A DNA stretch of 64,000 nt from Bacillota bacterium (GTDB lineage: Bacteria > Bacillota > Clostridia > Lachnospirales > Lachnospiraceae): contig JAEYOY010000043.1 in the NCBI GenBank assembly GCA_023411215.1, forward strand, positions 31,038-95,037, written 5' to 3'. The notes beneath the pieces are model-generated. The model was not told where the DNA came from and searched no databases. It saw nothing but the letters and a program-made list of their open reading frames with translations. Of the stretch, positions 45,086 to 54,043 are shown piece after piece. Numbering within the stretch: position 1 is the stretch's first letter; each line of letters begins with the position of its first letter. A program made the translations under genes and the position numbers.

Positions 45086-46030
45086 ATGAAACAATTAAAT
45101 ATATTGATAACCATAATTCTGGCACTGATCATGGCCATGTCCTTTACTGCATGCACCAGGATGCAGGAAGATACCAAGCCAGACCAATCCAAGTCTCCGG
45201 CCCCCTCACCCACGGCTGTAATTCTTCCGACGTTATCACCCTCACCCACTGAAGCCCCAGAGCAGGCTGAACCGACTTTACCGATAGCTACCCCAACCCA
45301 GACGATTCACCCAGAAGGGGAAGGAAGTACGGAAGCAGAGGCTGGTATAGCTTCCTCTGAAAAAGAGGAAGGTAGCGCATCGGATCATTCCGATACCAAG
45401 TCAAAAAATAGGTTGATTGCGATTGATGCAGGCCATCAAAGCAAAGGCAATAGCGAAAAGGAACCCATCGGACCGGGTGCCTCTGCAACCAAACCCAAGG
45501 TAAGCTCGGGAACCCGAGGAATTGCCACAGATGTACCGGAATATCAGCTTAATCTTATTATTGCACTTAAGGTTAAGAAGGAGCTGTTGAACCGAGGTTA
45601 TGATGTATTTATGATACGAGAAACCAATGATATTAATCTTAGTAATCGTGAGAGAGCTGAGATGGCAAATGAAAGCGGAGCCGACCTATTCATCCGGATC
45701 CATGCGGATGGATCTGAGAATTCAAGTGTCAGCGGAACCAGTACGCTCTATCCCTCCGAGGATAATCCCTATGTTGCCTACCTGAATGAGGACAGTTATG
45801 CATTATCAAAAGCTATAGTAGATTCAATGTGTGACCATACCGGAGCAAAGAATCGTGGTGCCATCCCACGAGATGATATGAGCGGTATCAATTGGTGTAC
45901 CATACCGGTCAGTATCATCGAAATGGGTTATATGTCTAATGAGAAAGAAGACAAGCTGATGCAGACCGAGGAATATCAGGATAAAATGGTAGAGGGGATC
46001 TGTGACGGAATTGATGCTTATTACGAATAA
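45086..46030 (+). CDS. Lipoprotein N-acetylmuramoyl-L-alanine amidase (Amidase_3)
   Basis: A 314-residue cell-wall hydrolase that splits the amide bond between muramic acid and the peptide stem. The N-terminus is a lipoprotein signal with SFTAC as lipobox at about residue 22, followed by a Pro/Ser/Thr-rich linker to about 110. The catalytic domain begins at RLIAIDAGHQ, which has the first zinc His. RERAEMANESGADLFIRIHADG carries the second His, and SIIEMGYMSNEKED the catalytic Glu. The ATG at 45086 is chosen because TTGGAGGA precedes it. A terminator follows 75 bases after the stop. Confidence 0.93.
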   Translation: MKQLNILITIILALIMAMSFTACTRMQEDTKPDQSKSPAPSPTAVILPTLSPSPTEAPEQAEPTLPIATPTQTIHPEGEGSTEAEAGIASSEKEEGSASDHSDTKSKNRLIAIDAGHQSKGNSEKEPIGPGASATKPKVSSGTRGIATDVPEYQLNLIIALKVKKELLNRGYDVFMIRETNDINLSNRERAEMANESGADLFIRIHADGSENSSVSGTSTLYPSEDNPYVAYLNEDSYALSKAIVDSMCDHTGAKNRGAIPRDDMSGINWCTIPVSIIEMGYMSNEKEDKLMQTEEYQDKMVEGICDGIDAYYE

Positions 46031-46103
46031 AAAATGATATAACAAGGAGATACCACTATAAAAATATGAAATCCTTGCGTACTTTCTATTGTCATGAATT
46101 AAT

Positions 46104-46148
46104 AAGGCCACTACAGGGTCAGTTTCATCTGACTTTGGAGTGGCTTTT
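46104..46148 (+). terminator. Terminator between the amidase and the MocR-type regulator
   Basis: AAGGCCACT and AGTGGCTTTT form the outer stem, with GTCAG and CTGAC nested inside. It lies between convergent genes and may serve both directions. Confidence 0.85.
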
Positions 46149-46153
46149 ATAAA

Positions 46154-47545
46154 TTATACATTCTCCATCAGTGCTTTCCGAAGCCTAGCAACTCCTTCTT
46201 CCATCTGAGACAGACTTAAAGCTCCGTACCCGAGGACTAACCGATTCTTATGCTGCCCCTTTACTAAGGCATATTCTTCCACATAATCTGCTTCCACTCT
46301 CGCTTCCTCCATCGCTTTAAAGTCACGGTCCGTCAACTCCCAATCAAAGGATACTAAGAGATGCAAACCGGCATACTCTCCCGATATACAGATGCTTTCC
46401 TGAAAAGCTTCCGTTAAGCAATGGATCAGATGCTTTCTTTTATTCTCATATAACTTTCTCATCTTATAGATGTGTTTATCCATAGTAAGCTCTTCCATAA
46501 ACCGTGCCATAGCTAACTGATCGATTGGATTAACCCATAGATTTGATTCCTTCAACTGATCAGAAACCTGTTCCACAAGATGATTCGGAAGAATCATATA
46601 ACCAAGCCGCAAGGAGGGTGAAAATATTTTACTGAAACTGCCAAGATAGATTACCCGCTCCTGATCTAGGTTTTGCATTGCTTGCAATGCTTCTCCTTTG
46701 TATCGAAATTCACTGTCATAATCGTCTTCAATTACATAAGCATTCTTATCACTGGCATATTGTAACAAAGCAATACGTCTGGATATGGGAAACACCCCTC
46801 CAATCGGATATTGATGCGAAGGGACAACATAGATTAGACCAACATCCTTCAGCTTAATTAAATTGTCAACAACCATACCCTGACCATCCACCTTGATCGG
46901 ATAAAGCTTGTATCTATGATCCGTAAATATCCTCTTTACGAAATGAATACACGGATCCTCCACTGCAATCCTCCCAATACATCTCTCAAACAGCTTTGCA
47001 ATAATCTCCATACCACCTGCAGCACCGGAGACAATAATAATCTGATTCTCCTCACATCGTATTCCCTTCATCCGGTATACATAAGAGCTGATTGCTTTCT
47101 TAAGTCTTGGATGACCGCTGTAATTGCTATAGAAAAACGCATCTTCCTCCGCATCCAAACAGGCTTCCTTCAGCATCTTAGCCCACACTGCTCTGGGAAA
47201 GGAATGTATATCCGGGTTACCAGCGTCAAAGGATATCACATCCTTATTCTTCGGTTGATTCATTTTAGGCACATAATGCATCCACTTTGGTTTTGGCAGC
47301 TTACCAATGTTAGCGACATAGGTGCCGGAACCTTCTTTTGCATTGAGGTAGCCCTCCGCAAGAAGCTGGTCATATGCTTGTATTACTGTATTTCTGGCAA
47401 TCTGCATATCCTTAGCAAGCGCTCTGGTAGGAGGAAGCTTATCTCCAGCCTTCATTCTTCCGGTTAAAATAGCCTCACGAATCTGATGCTCCAATTGCTT
47501 TCCATTCGGTATGCCTGATGTATGGTCGATCTCAAATCCAAACAT
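46154..47545 (-). CDS. MocR/GntR-family regulator with aminotransferase-like domain
   Basis: A 463-residue MocR-type regulator. The N-terminal GntR winged helix has KLPPTRALAKDMQIARNTVI. The rest is a fold-I aminotransferase domain with the cofactor-binding Asp region VIEDDYDSEFRYKG and the presumed PLP Lys in YLGSFSKIFSPSLRLGYM. It senses PLP or an amino compound. PdxR-type members control PLP synthesis, but pdxS and pdxT are not in the window. AAAGGAGGAAGC precedes the ATG. It is divergent from the aldo/keto reductase gene, which it may regulate. Confidence 0.9.
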   Translation of the reverse strand: MFGFEIDHTSGIPNGKQLEHQIREAILTGRMKAGDKLPPTRALAKDMQIARNTVIQAYDQLLAEGYLNAKEGSGTYVANIGKLPKPKWMHYVPKMNQPKNKDVISFDAGNPDIHSFPRAVWAKMLKEACLDAEEDAFFYSNYSGHPRLKKAISSYVYRMKGIRCEENQIIIVSGAAGGMEIIAKLFERCIGRIAVEDPCIHFVKRIFTDHRYKLYPIKVDGQGMVVDNLIKLKDVGLIYVVPSHQYPIGGVFPISRRIALLQYASDKNAYVIEDDYDSEFRYKGEALQAMQNLDQERVIYLGSFSKIFSPSLRLGYMILPNHLVEQVSDQLKESNLWVNPIDQLAMARFMEELTMDKHIYKMRKLYENKRKHLIHCLTEAFQESICISGEYAGLHLLVSFDWELTDRDFKAMEEARVEADYVEEYALVKGQHKNRLVLGYGALSLSQMEEGVARLRKALMENV

Positions 47546-47737
47546 TTGCTTCCTCCTTTTACAAATTGGTTCCTAAAATATTTATAATTATTGGTACTTT
47601 TAAGTATCAATTTTAATTATATAATAAATGTATAGGGCTGGCAACAGAGATATAAAATGCAAACGAAATTGATATCGATTGGGATGTAAGGTTTGGTTAA
47701 TGGTTTGTAATAACAATGAGAAAGGATGAATAATAAT

Positions 47738-48874
47738 ATGGAATATCGTAATTTTGAAAAGTTGGGGATTCATGCCTCTTTACTTGGCTTTGGATGTATG
47801 CGCTTCCCCCTGGATAAGGACGGAGATATTGATGAGGCGCATTCCACGGAAATGCTCGAAACCGCATACAATAGCGGTGTAAATTATTATGATACCGCTT
47901 ATGTATATCACGGAGGCAAAAGCGAAGAATTCACAGGAAGGTTCTTAGATAAAAAGGATCGCAGCACCTATTACCTTGCTACCAAACTACCCATCTGGGA
48001 TGTAAACTCCGTGGCAGATGCAAAGCGGATCTTTAACGACCAGTTAAGTAGATTGAATAAGAGCTATATCGACTTCTATCTGTTGCACTCCTTTAACCGG
48101 GAAAGCTTTGACCGAATGGTAAGCTTAGGGATACTGGAGTATATGGATCAATTAAAGGAGGAAGGAAAAATCAAATATCTGGGCTTCTCCTTCCACGATG
48201 ATTATGACGCCTTTGAATACATTATAGGCTTTCGAGACTGGGATTTCTGTCAGATTCAGTTAAACTACATGGACGCTGAGCATCAAGCCGGGATCAAAGG
48301 CTATAACCTGGCCGCTGAGCTAGGCGTGCCTATCATAGTGATGGAGCCGGTTAAGGGGGGTTCCATAGCAAAGCTTCCTCTGAATGCAGCTCTTGTCTTT
48401 GATGCAATTCACCCAGGTAAGACCGCTGCCTCCTGGGCGATCCGTTGGGTAGCCTCTCTACCGAATGTGAAGGTGATTCTCAGTGGAATGTCGGCTATGG
48501 CACAGGTCAAAGATAATCTGGATACCATCAACCATTTTCAACCGCTCATCGAGGAAGAATACCATGCGATCAATACCGTTGCCGACATCCTGCGACATCG
48601 GGTCAAAAACGGCTGTACCGGCTGCTCCTATTGTATGCCCTGTCCGGCAGGCGTGGATATCCCAAGAAGCTTTAGTCTTTGGAATGATTACGGAAGATAC
48701 GAGAACCGCGGAGAAATGAAATGGCAATGGACCTCTAATTTTGATGAGTCAAAGAAAGCTAAGAACTGCATAGAATGTGGTCAATGCGAAGAAGCCTGTC
48801 CACAGAAGCTTTCCATCCGGGATGATTTAAAAATCATACAAGAGGAATTTGATGAAATCGTAAAAACCAAATAA
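47738..48874 (+). CDS. Aldo/keto reductase with C-terminal iron-sulfur motif
   Basis: A 378-residue protein. The TIM-barrel reductase domain (about 1-290) has the catalytic Asp and Tyr in NYYDTAYVYHGGKSEEF, the Lys in YLATKLPIW and the His in FYLLHSF. The C-terminal 90 residues carry cysteines in CTGCSYCMPCPAGVDIP and CIECGQCEEACPQKLSI, ferredoxin-like ligands sufficient for one or two 4Fe-4S clusters. This architecture is common in clostridia and suggests electron input from ferredoxin. The ATG at 47738 has better spacing to AAAGGATGA than the one at 47726. The substrate is unknown. Confidence 0.9.
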   Translation: MEYRNFEKLGIHASLLGFGCMRFPLDKDGDIDEAHSTEMLETAYNSGVNYYDTAYVYHGGKSEEFTGRFLDKKDRSTYYLATKLPIWDVNSVADAKRIFNDQLSRLNKSYIDFYLLHSFNRESFDRMVSLGILEYMDQLKEEGKIKYLGFSFHDDYDAFEYIIGFRDWDFCQIQLNYMDAEHQAGIKGYNLAAELGVPIIVMEPVKGGSIAKLPLNAALVFDAIHPGKTAASWAIRWVASLPNVKVILSGMSAMAQVKDNLDTINHFQPLIEEEYHAINTVADILRHRVKNGCTGCSYCMPCPAGVDIPRSFSLWNDYGRYENRGEMKWQWTSNFDESKKAKNCIECGQCEEACPQKLSIRDDLKIIQEEFDEIVKTK

Positions 48875-49016
48875 GAATAACATATGTTTGACCTAAAAAT
48901 TATAACATAGGAATAGTGGGATTAATCTCCCAGTCTAGTATTAATAAAGTCTATTTTAGAAGGGATATTAAACTATCCCATTCTAATGAAGATCAATTAT
49001 AGGAAAGGAGATTCAT

Positions 49017-50021
49017 ATGAAACAAGTAAATTTTGCTGCTACCGGGGAAAAGGTAAGCGAACTCTGTCTCGGAGCAATGCTGATGGGAACAGCTATAAAC
49101 AGGGCAACCACATATCAGATTCTGGATCATTTTGTAGATGTGGGCGGAAACTTCATCGACACGGCAAACTGCTATACCTGGTGGCTGGGTAATGGTGAAT
49201 ATATCGGAGGTGAAAGTGAGACTTACCTGGGACTCTGGATGAAGGAACGTAAAAACCGGGATAAGATTTTCCTTGCTACCAAGGTAGGTGGTGGATTAAA
49301 GGATCCCACTTCGATCAGAGATGCTAATGGCGTAATCGATTGGGGCCGAGTCCGAGGAGAGTACGAAGGCTTATCCAGAGCTGTAATTAGGCGAGAGGTG
49401 GAGAACAGTCTTCGCAGGCTAAAAACAGATTATATTGATCTATACTATACACATGTATACGATCCCTTTACTCCGATTGAGGAGACTATGGAGACACTGA
49501 ATGAATTAATTAAGGAGGGAAAGCTTCGTTATCTTGGAGCCAGCAATCTGACAACCGAGCAGCTTAAGGATGCCAATAGTCGGGCAATTTGTAATGGGCT
49601 CACCCCATATACTGCATTACAACAGGAATACTCCTATATTCATCCGAAGGAAGGAGTAAACACCGGCATTACCTCTCATGGCGATAAAGAAATGTTTGAT
49701 TATGTAGCCAATAATTTCATGGTATTCCTGGCTTACTCTCCTCTCCTCAAGGGGATCTATACGAATCAAGAAAAACGATATCAGTATTACAACTGGAATC
49801 TCTACGATAATGAGCAGAATGCAAGAAAACTCAGTCTGATCGAGGAACAGGCCAAAATGCTTGGAATCACCGGCAATCAATTAGTATTAGCTTGGATGCT
49901 CCGACAAAACCCTAGGATTATTCCGCTCCTCGGCTTCAGTCGCCTAGAGCATTATCTGGAGGATATGAAGGCCACAAGCATTGAAATACCGGAGGAAATC
50001 ATGGAATTACTGAACAAATAA
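49017..50021 (+). CDS. Aldo/keto reductase
   Basis: A 334-residue NAD(P)H-dependent reductase of the AKR superfamily, related to the AKR11/12-like oxidoreductases of Firmicutes. The tetrad residues are visible: Asp and Tyr in NFIDTANCYTWWLGNGE, Lys in IFLATKVGGG, His in DLYYTHVYDP. The nucleotide site is IIPLLGFSRLEHYLED. No iron-sulfur motif is present, unlike its neighbour upstream, from which it is separated by about 140 bases. AAAGGAG precedes the ATG. The substrate is probably a sugar-like carbonyl compound, but this is a guess. Confidence 0.9.
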   Translation: MKQVNFAATGEKVSELCLGAMLMGTAINRATTYQILDHFVDVGGNFIDTANCYTWWLGNGEYIGGESETYLGLWMKERKNRDKIFLATKVGGGLKDPTSIRDANGVIDWGRVRGEYEGLSRAVIRREVENSLRRLKTDYIDLYYTHVYDPFTPIEETMETLNELIKEGKLRYLGASNLTTEQLKDANSRAICNGLTPYTALQQEYSYIHPKEGVNTGITSHGDKEMFDYVANNFMVFLAYSPLLKGIYTNQEKRYQYYNWNLYDNEQNARKLSLIEEQAKMLGITGNQLVLAWMLRQNPRIIPLLGFSRLEHYLEDMKATSIEIPEEIMELLNK

Positions 50022-50052
50022 TTCGCTACTTCTAAACTTTCTGATATTTAAA

Positions 50053-50078
50053 CAGGAGAGCTCCCAAAGCTCTCCTGC
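50053..50078. terminator. Bidirectional hairpin between convergent genes
   Basis: CAGGAGAGCT, CCCA loop and AGCTCTCCTG; T-runs on both sides are short, so terminator strength is uncertain. Confidence 0.55.
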
Positions 50079-50155
50079 CCTTCTATGCTATTCTATTGAT
50101 TATAGCTTCCGATTATTTTCCTCTATCTAATGATTCTATCTATATATCGATTCCT

Positions 50156-50590
50156 TTACTCGCTTTTCGGCTTAAGCTTTGCGTGATTAGTAATCAACAT
50201 TCTTGAAACGATAGCAAGTATAACATTAATGAGAAAGAAGAGTAACAAAAATATACGGGAGATATTATACTCCTTCTGGATATATAAAAACACAATAAAC
50301 AATATGATTCCTACCATGTTAGATATCACTATCCTTAAAAGCTGATGCCTTCCAAGTTCATCCGGCTCCGGATGATATAGTCGAAAGAAGAAATAGCTTA
50401 ATAGATAGATCGGAACCAGATATACTAAGAGTTCTGCATAGCTCTTTAGTGGATAGAAGTTTCCCAACTCCTCACTAAATATCGGAGTATAAAATCTCAC
50501 ATAATATGCCACCAGATAAGCAATGATGATAATAACAGTATCCCGAAGGATGTGAAAAGCGTTCAACATTTTCATTCTATCTCTCATCAT
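50156..50590 (-). CDS. Orphan N-terminal membrane module of a polyisoprenyl-phosphate sugar-phosphotransferase
   Basis: A 144-residue membrane protein with four predicted helices. HILRDTVIIIIAYLVAYYVRF at the start and RIFLLLFFLINVILAIVSRML at the end match the N-terminal four-helix part of WbaP/WcaJ-type initiating glycosyltransferases, which run to about 460 residues. Here the frame stops at a normal TGA-type end before the Rossmann and catalytic domains, and no continuation in another frame is visible in the 130 bases that follow. Either it is a gene remnant or a stand-alone membrane protein. AGAAGG precedes the tandem ATGs. Confidence 0.65.
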   Translation of the reverse strand: MMRDRMKMLNAFHILRDTVIIIIAYLVAYYVRFYTPIFSEELGNFYPLKSYAELLVYLVPIYLLSYFFFRLYHPEPDELGRHQLLRIVISNMVGIILFIVFLYIQKEYNISRIFLLLFFLINVILAIVSRMLITNHAKLKPKSE

Positions 50591-50913
50591 ACCAATACCT
50601 TCTTTTCTAAACTAAGACAACAGAATACTTCTTATATATACTGATATACCAGAATATTCCAAGCTTGTCAACTAATTAGTACAAGAACAATTCCAATTAC
50701 AACATTAGTACCGCTATGTGCGGCAATCGAGTTAGAACATGTCTTAAGTTGGATTAATAGTCATACGCTATTTTTGTAAAGCTAATATGTGATCAACATC
50801 ACTAACGTGAAAAGGGCGCCGCATTAATGCGACACCCCCAACTATACTTAACGATAGAAAGCACACTTTTCGAACTTTCTATTGTCATAATTATTTATTT
50901 AATCCCGAAGGGC
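50591..50913. other. Gene-free region downstream of groEL
   Basis: About 320 bases. It contains the groEL terminator and, presumably, the promoter of the membrane module. No RNA gene or frame was recognised. Confidence 0.5.
50809..50838 (-). terminator. Intrinsic terminator of groESL
   Basis: GGGTGTCGCATTAATGCGGC-type stem (GGGcGcCGCAT and ATGCGaCaCCC on the plus strand) followed by TTTT on the minus strand, about 80 bases after the groEL stop. Confidence 0.88.
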
Positions 50914-52536
50914 TTACATCATACCCATTCCGCCGGCACCTGCGGGCATTGCAGGCTCATTGCTCTTAATGTTGGCAACAACGGACTCAGTGGTTAATAA
51001 AGTAGATGCAACGCTGGTAGCGTTCTGAAGAGCACTTCTAGTAACCTTAGTAGGATCAAGGATGCCTGCTTCTACCATGTCTACATAGGATTCAGCCAAT
51101 ACGTCAAAGCCCATACCGGTCTTATTTTCCTTAACCTTGCTGATTACTACTGATCCTTCCATACCAGCATTATATACGATGCTGTATAGAGGAGCTTCCA
51201 GTGCCTTAAGAATGATGTTAGCACCAGTCTTCTCATCGCCTGTTAAGCCCTCTGCAAATTTAGCAACATCCTTAGAAGCGTGGATGTAAGCAGAACCACC
51301 ACCTGCAACGATACCTTCTTCTACTGCTGCTCTGGTTGCTGCAAGAGCATCTTCCATACGAAGCTTGTTTTCCTTCATCTCTGTCTCGGTAGCTGCACCA
51401 ACACGGATTACTGCAACACCGCCAGCCAGCTTAGCAAGTCTTTCCTGTAATTTCTCTTTATCAAATTCAGAGGTAGTCTCTTCAATCTGAGCCTTGATCT
51501 GAGCGATTCTCTGAGCGATATCATTCTTATCACCTTCACCGTCAACGATGATGGTATTTTCCTTCTGAACCTTAACACTCTTCGCACGACCTAACTGCTC
51601 TAGGGTTGTTTCCTTCAGGTCAAGTCCGAGTTCATCAGAGATTACGGTACCACCGGTTAAGATAGCGATATCCTGAAGCATAGCCTTTCTTCTGTCACCA
51701 TAACCCGGAGCCTTAACAGCAACTGCAGTAAAGGTGCCTCTTAATTTATTGAGAACTAAGGTAGTAAGAGCTTCACCCTCAACATCCTCAGCGATAATCA
51801 ATAATCTTGCACCAGTCTGTACGATCTGCTCAAGTACAGGTAAGATTTCCTGGATATTGGAGATCTTCTTGTCGGTGATCAGGATATATGGATTGTCTAA
51901 GTTCGCTTCCATCTTATCCATATCGGTACACATATATGCGGATACATATCCACGGTCAAACTGCATACCCTCTACTAAGTCAAGCTCTGTCTTCATCGTC
52001 TTGGACTCTTCGATTGTGATAACGCCATCATTGGAGACCTTCTCCATGGCATCTGCAACTAACTGACCAACCTCATCATCACCAGCAGAGATTGCAGCTA
52101 CTCTTGCGATCTGCTCTTTACCCTTTAAGGTTGAGCTCATCTTTAAGATGGAATCAACTGCAATATCAGTAGCCTTCTTCATACCCTTTCTTAAGATAAT
52201 CGGATTTGCGCCAGCTGCTAAGTTCTTTATTCCCTCAGTGATCATCGCCTGAGCAAGAACGGTTGCTGTTGTTGTACCATCACCTGCTACATCATTGGTC
52301 TTGGTTGCAACTTCTTTAACCAGCTGAGCACCCATATTCTCAAAGGGATCGTCTAATTCAATTTCCTTTGCAATAGTTACACCGTCGTTTGTAATCAGTG
52401 GTGCTCCGAAGGATTTATCAAGAACAACATTTCTACCCTTAGGTCCAAGGGTAACCTTTACTGTATTCGCTAATTTATTAGCGCCAATTTCAAGCGCTGC
52501 TCTGGCTTCTGCGCCGTATTTAATTTCCTTTGCCAT
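50914..52536 (-). CDS. groEL: Chaperonin GroEL (60 kDa)
   Basis: A 540-residue chaperonin subunit that forms the double seven-membered ring and folds proteins with GroES. The sequence begins AKEIKYGAEARAALEIGANKLA and carries the ATP-binding VTLGPKGRNVVLDK and DVAGDGTTTATVLAQAM, the apical GYVSAYMCTD, and GEEGxV-type EEGIVAGGGSAYI. The C-terminus ends with a Gly/Met-rich tail. GGAGAG precedes the ATG, and groES lies 20 bases upstream. Confidence 0.99.
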   Translation of the reverse strand: MAKEIKYGAEARAALEIGANKLANTVKVTLGPKGRNVVLDKSFGAPLITNDGVTIAKEIELDDPFENMGAQLVKEVATKTNDVAGDGTTTATVLAQAMITEGIKNLAAGANPIILRKGMKKATDIAVDSILKMSSTLKGKEQIARVAAISAGDDEVGQLVADAMEKVSNDGVITIEESKTMKTELDLVEGMQFDRGYVSAYMCTDMDKMEANLDNPYILITDKKISNIQEILPVLEQIVQTGARLLIIAEDVEGEALTTLVLNKLRGTFTAVAVKAPGYGDRRKAMLQDIAILTGGTVISDELGLDLKETTLEQLGRAKSVKVQKENTIIVDGEGDKNDIAQRIAQIKAQIEETTSEFDKEKLQERLAKLAGGVAVIRVGAATETEMKENKLRMEDALAATRAAVEEGIVAGGGSAYIHASKDVAKFAEGLTGDEKTGANIILKALEAPLYSIVYNAGMEGSVVISKVKENKTGMGFDVLAESYVDMVEAGILDPTKVTRSALQNATSVASTLLTTESVVANIKSNEPAMPAGAGGMGMM

Positions 52537-52556
52537 GGTAATATCTCTCCTTTTTC

Positions 52557-52844
52557 TTAGTCTTCAACAACAGCTACGATATCATTCTGCTTAACGATGA
52601 TGAATTCTTCATCCTCAAGCTTTACTTCGGTTCCGGCATATTTAGAATAAATAACCTTGTCACCAACCTTAACCTGCATTGTAATCTCTTTCCCGTCTAC
52701 CATTCCACCGGGGCCTACAGCGATTACCTGAGCCTGCTGGGGTTTTTCCTTAGCTTGACCGGGTAACACGATACCGGACTTTGTTGTCTCTTCAGCAACT
52801 AATTGCTTTAATACTACCTTATCTCCTAATGGTACAAGTTTCAT
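52557..52844 (-). CDS. groES: Co-chaperonin GroES (10 kDa)
   Basis: A 95-residue co-chaperonin that caps the GroEL cavity. The start KLVPLGDKVVLKQL, the mobile-loop part TTKSGIVLPGQAKEKPQ, and KVIYSKYAGTEVKLEDEEFIIVKQNDIVA are canonical. AAGGAGGAAT precedes the ATG. It is the first gene of the operon and lies directly behind a CIRCE operator. Confidence 0.99.
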   Translation of the reverse strand: MKLVPLGDKVVLKQLVAEETTKSGIVLPGQAKEKPQQAQVIAVGPGGMVDGKEITMQVKVGDKVIYSKYAGTEVKLEDEEFIIVKQNDIVAVVED

Positions 52845-52910
52845 TTCTTTATTCCTCCTTCAGAAATTAGTTTTAACATTGCAGTTGCAATGCCTTCTAC
52901 TTTGAGATTA

Positions 52911-52937
52911 TTAGCACTCTATGACATTGAGTGCTAA
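52911..52937. promoter_or_regulatory. CIRCE operator (HrcA-binding site)
   Basis: A perfect CIRCE: TTAGCACTC, nine bases, GAGTGCTAA, between the groES promoter and start codon. HrcA represses from this site until heat shock. hrcA itself is not in the window. Confidence 0.99.
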
Positions 52938-52947
52938 TCTGATTAAT

Positions 52948-52976
52948 ATATTAGTAAATTTGCCTTTATTATGCAA
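52948..52976 (-). promoter_or_regulatory. groESL promoter
   Basis: TTGCAT (52971-52976) and TAATAT (52948-52953) with a 17-base spacer on the minus strand, directly ahead of the CIRCE site, so HrcA would cover the start of transcription. Confidence 0.65.
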
Positions 52977-53065
52977 CTTCGTTTCCATCAAAATATCGCG
53001 GCAAACTTAATAATTTCTCTCTAATGCTCATTTTTTCTATTTATATCTCATTTTCTCTCATTTTT

Positions 53066-53142
53066 GTTAAAGTTCAGCCATGGGGCGCTCTGCCTAAGCG
53101 AGATGTAGCAAAGCGAAATCGAGCTTATGGCTGAACTTTAAC
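53066..53142. repeat. 77-bp element with perfect 16-bp terminal inverted repeats
   Basis: GTTAAAGTTCAGCCAT and its exact complement ATGGCTGAACTTTAAC bracket 45 bases that contain weaker internal complementarity (CGCT/AGCG). It is upstream of the groESL promoter and has no coding potential. Confidence 0.8.
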
Positions 53143-53176
53143 AGTTACACTTTTTTCCTATGGTTAAAGTCCAAAG

Positions 53177-53210
53177 AAAAAGTTATTACTTTTAACGTAA
53201 TAACTTTTTT
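53177..53210 (-). terminator. Terminator of the DUF2225-DUF6062 operon
   Basis: AAAAAGTTATTAC and GTAATAACTTTTT form a perfect 13-bp stem with T-runs on both strands, about 100 bases after the DUF6062 gene stop. Confidence 0.85.
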
Positions 53211-53305
53211 ACCTCGTTATTATACTAACATATCTTACGCAATGTTAGTACAATGATATAGTCTAGTATATTCTATTCTAAGGATTATATACCATCCTGA
53301 CATGT

Positions 53306-54028
53306 CTATAGGATGCTGTTCGTCTTCTGCATGGACCTTGGCAATGCATCCTTCGCATTCTTCCAAGGTTCATCTGTATAACGATAGTCAAATTTATTAA
53401 TAAACCACTCCAAATCATCTCTGACACGTTTCATGTTCTCTAGATATAATTCATTCGTGAGCTTTAAAAAGCCATTCAGTTCCTCACCATTCAAATACCC
53501 AGGAGCAGCTCCATACAACACCTTATAATGTCCGGTACAGAAACCCTTCGACTGTTTGAATTTGGTACGAAATGCTTCTTCTGTATGGTACAGGTGGAAG
53601 ATGGTTGCGATGTAACGGTTAAAGGTGCCCTCTATCTTGTCACAGACAAAGCAGGTCTGTTCTAATTCATTCAGATAACTAACAACTTCGGATGAAGTTG
53701 CTTCTCCTTTTTTACGGAATAAGGAAGGTGAGGTCATTTTAATACCTGTCCGAGTGAATTTCTCAACATCCTTCACCACCTTATCGATATGCGTCTTAAG
53801 TATCAATGCTAAGCCAAGACGATTCTGATTCTTATATAATTGTTCCAGATGCTTTTCACAGAAGCCCAATCTTGATGTAGCTTCTCTGATATCATCTTCC
53901 ATATAGCTCGGGCCCATTGTAAATTCAACAGCATTCGTTTCCAGCTGCTTTCTCATAGTACAAAGAGGGCATTCCGTATCCGCTTCAAACGCATCATTTA
54001 CAGGAATAGTGTACAGTTTTTCCTTCAA
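53306..54028 (-). CDS. DUF6062-type protein with duplicated Cys motifs
   Basis: A 240-residue cytosolic protein of a conserved clostridial family of unknown function. It contains two copies of a Cys/His pattern: CPLC at about 21-24 with GFCEKHLEQLY later in the first half, and CFVC with GFCTGHYKVLYG in the second half. Such CxxC plus CxxH pairs could bind two zinc ions. The rest is helical. The start codon is TTG at 54028 with AGGATAA upstream. It lies 15 bases after the DUF2225 gene and forms an operon with it. I assign the family from memory; no function is known to me. Confidence 0.75.
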   Translation of the reverse strand: MKEKLYTIPVNDAFEADTECPLCTMRKQLETNAVEFTMGPSYMEDDIREATSRLGFCEKHLEQLYKNQNRLGLALILKTHIDKVVKDVEKFTRTGIKMTSPSLFRKKGEATSSEVVSYLNELEQTCFVCDKIEGTFNRYIATIFHLYHTEEAFRTKFKQSKGFCTGHYKVLYGAAPGYLNGEELNGFLKLTNELYLENMKRVRDDLEWFINKFDYRYTDEPWKNAKDALPRSMQKTNSIL

Positions 54029-54043
54029 AGTTTTATCCTACCT

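Larger units (their letters stand above)
52938..53305. other. Region upstream of groESL with two hairpin elements
   Basis: About 370 bases without a gene. It holds the groES promoter, the inverted repeat at 53066-53142 and the terminator at 53177-53210. Confidence 0.55.

Noticed and set aside
46916..47467. 183-codon plus-strand frame
   Set aside because: Antisense to the MocR-type regulator, whose domains are intact; the translation has no recognisable pattern.
48890..49005. Possible hairpin element between the two aldo/keto reductases
   Set aside because: GAATAGTGGGAT and ATCCCATTC pair only in part; the match is too weak to call a repeat or terminator.
48986..49192. 68-codon frame at the start of the second aldo/keto reductase
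   Set aside because: Overlaps the real start out of frame, and the true start has AAAGGAG at the correct spacing.
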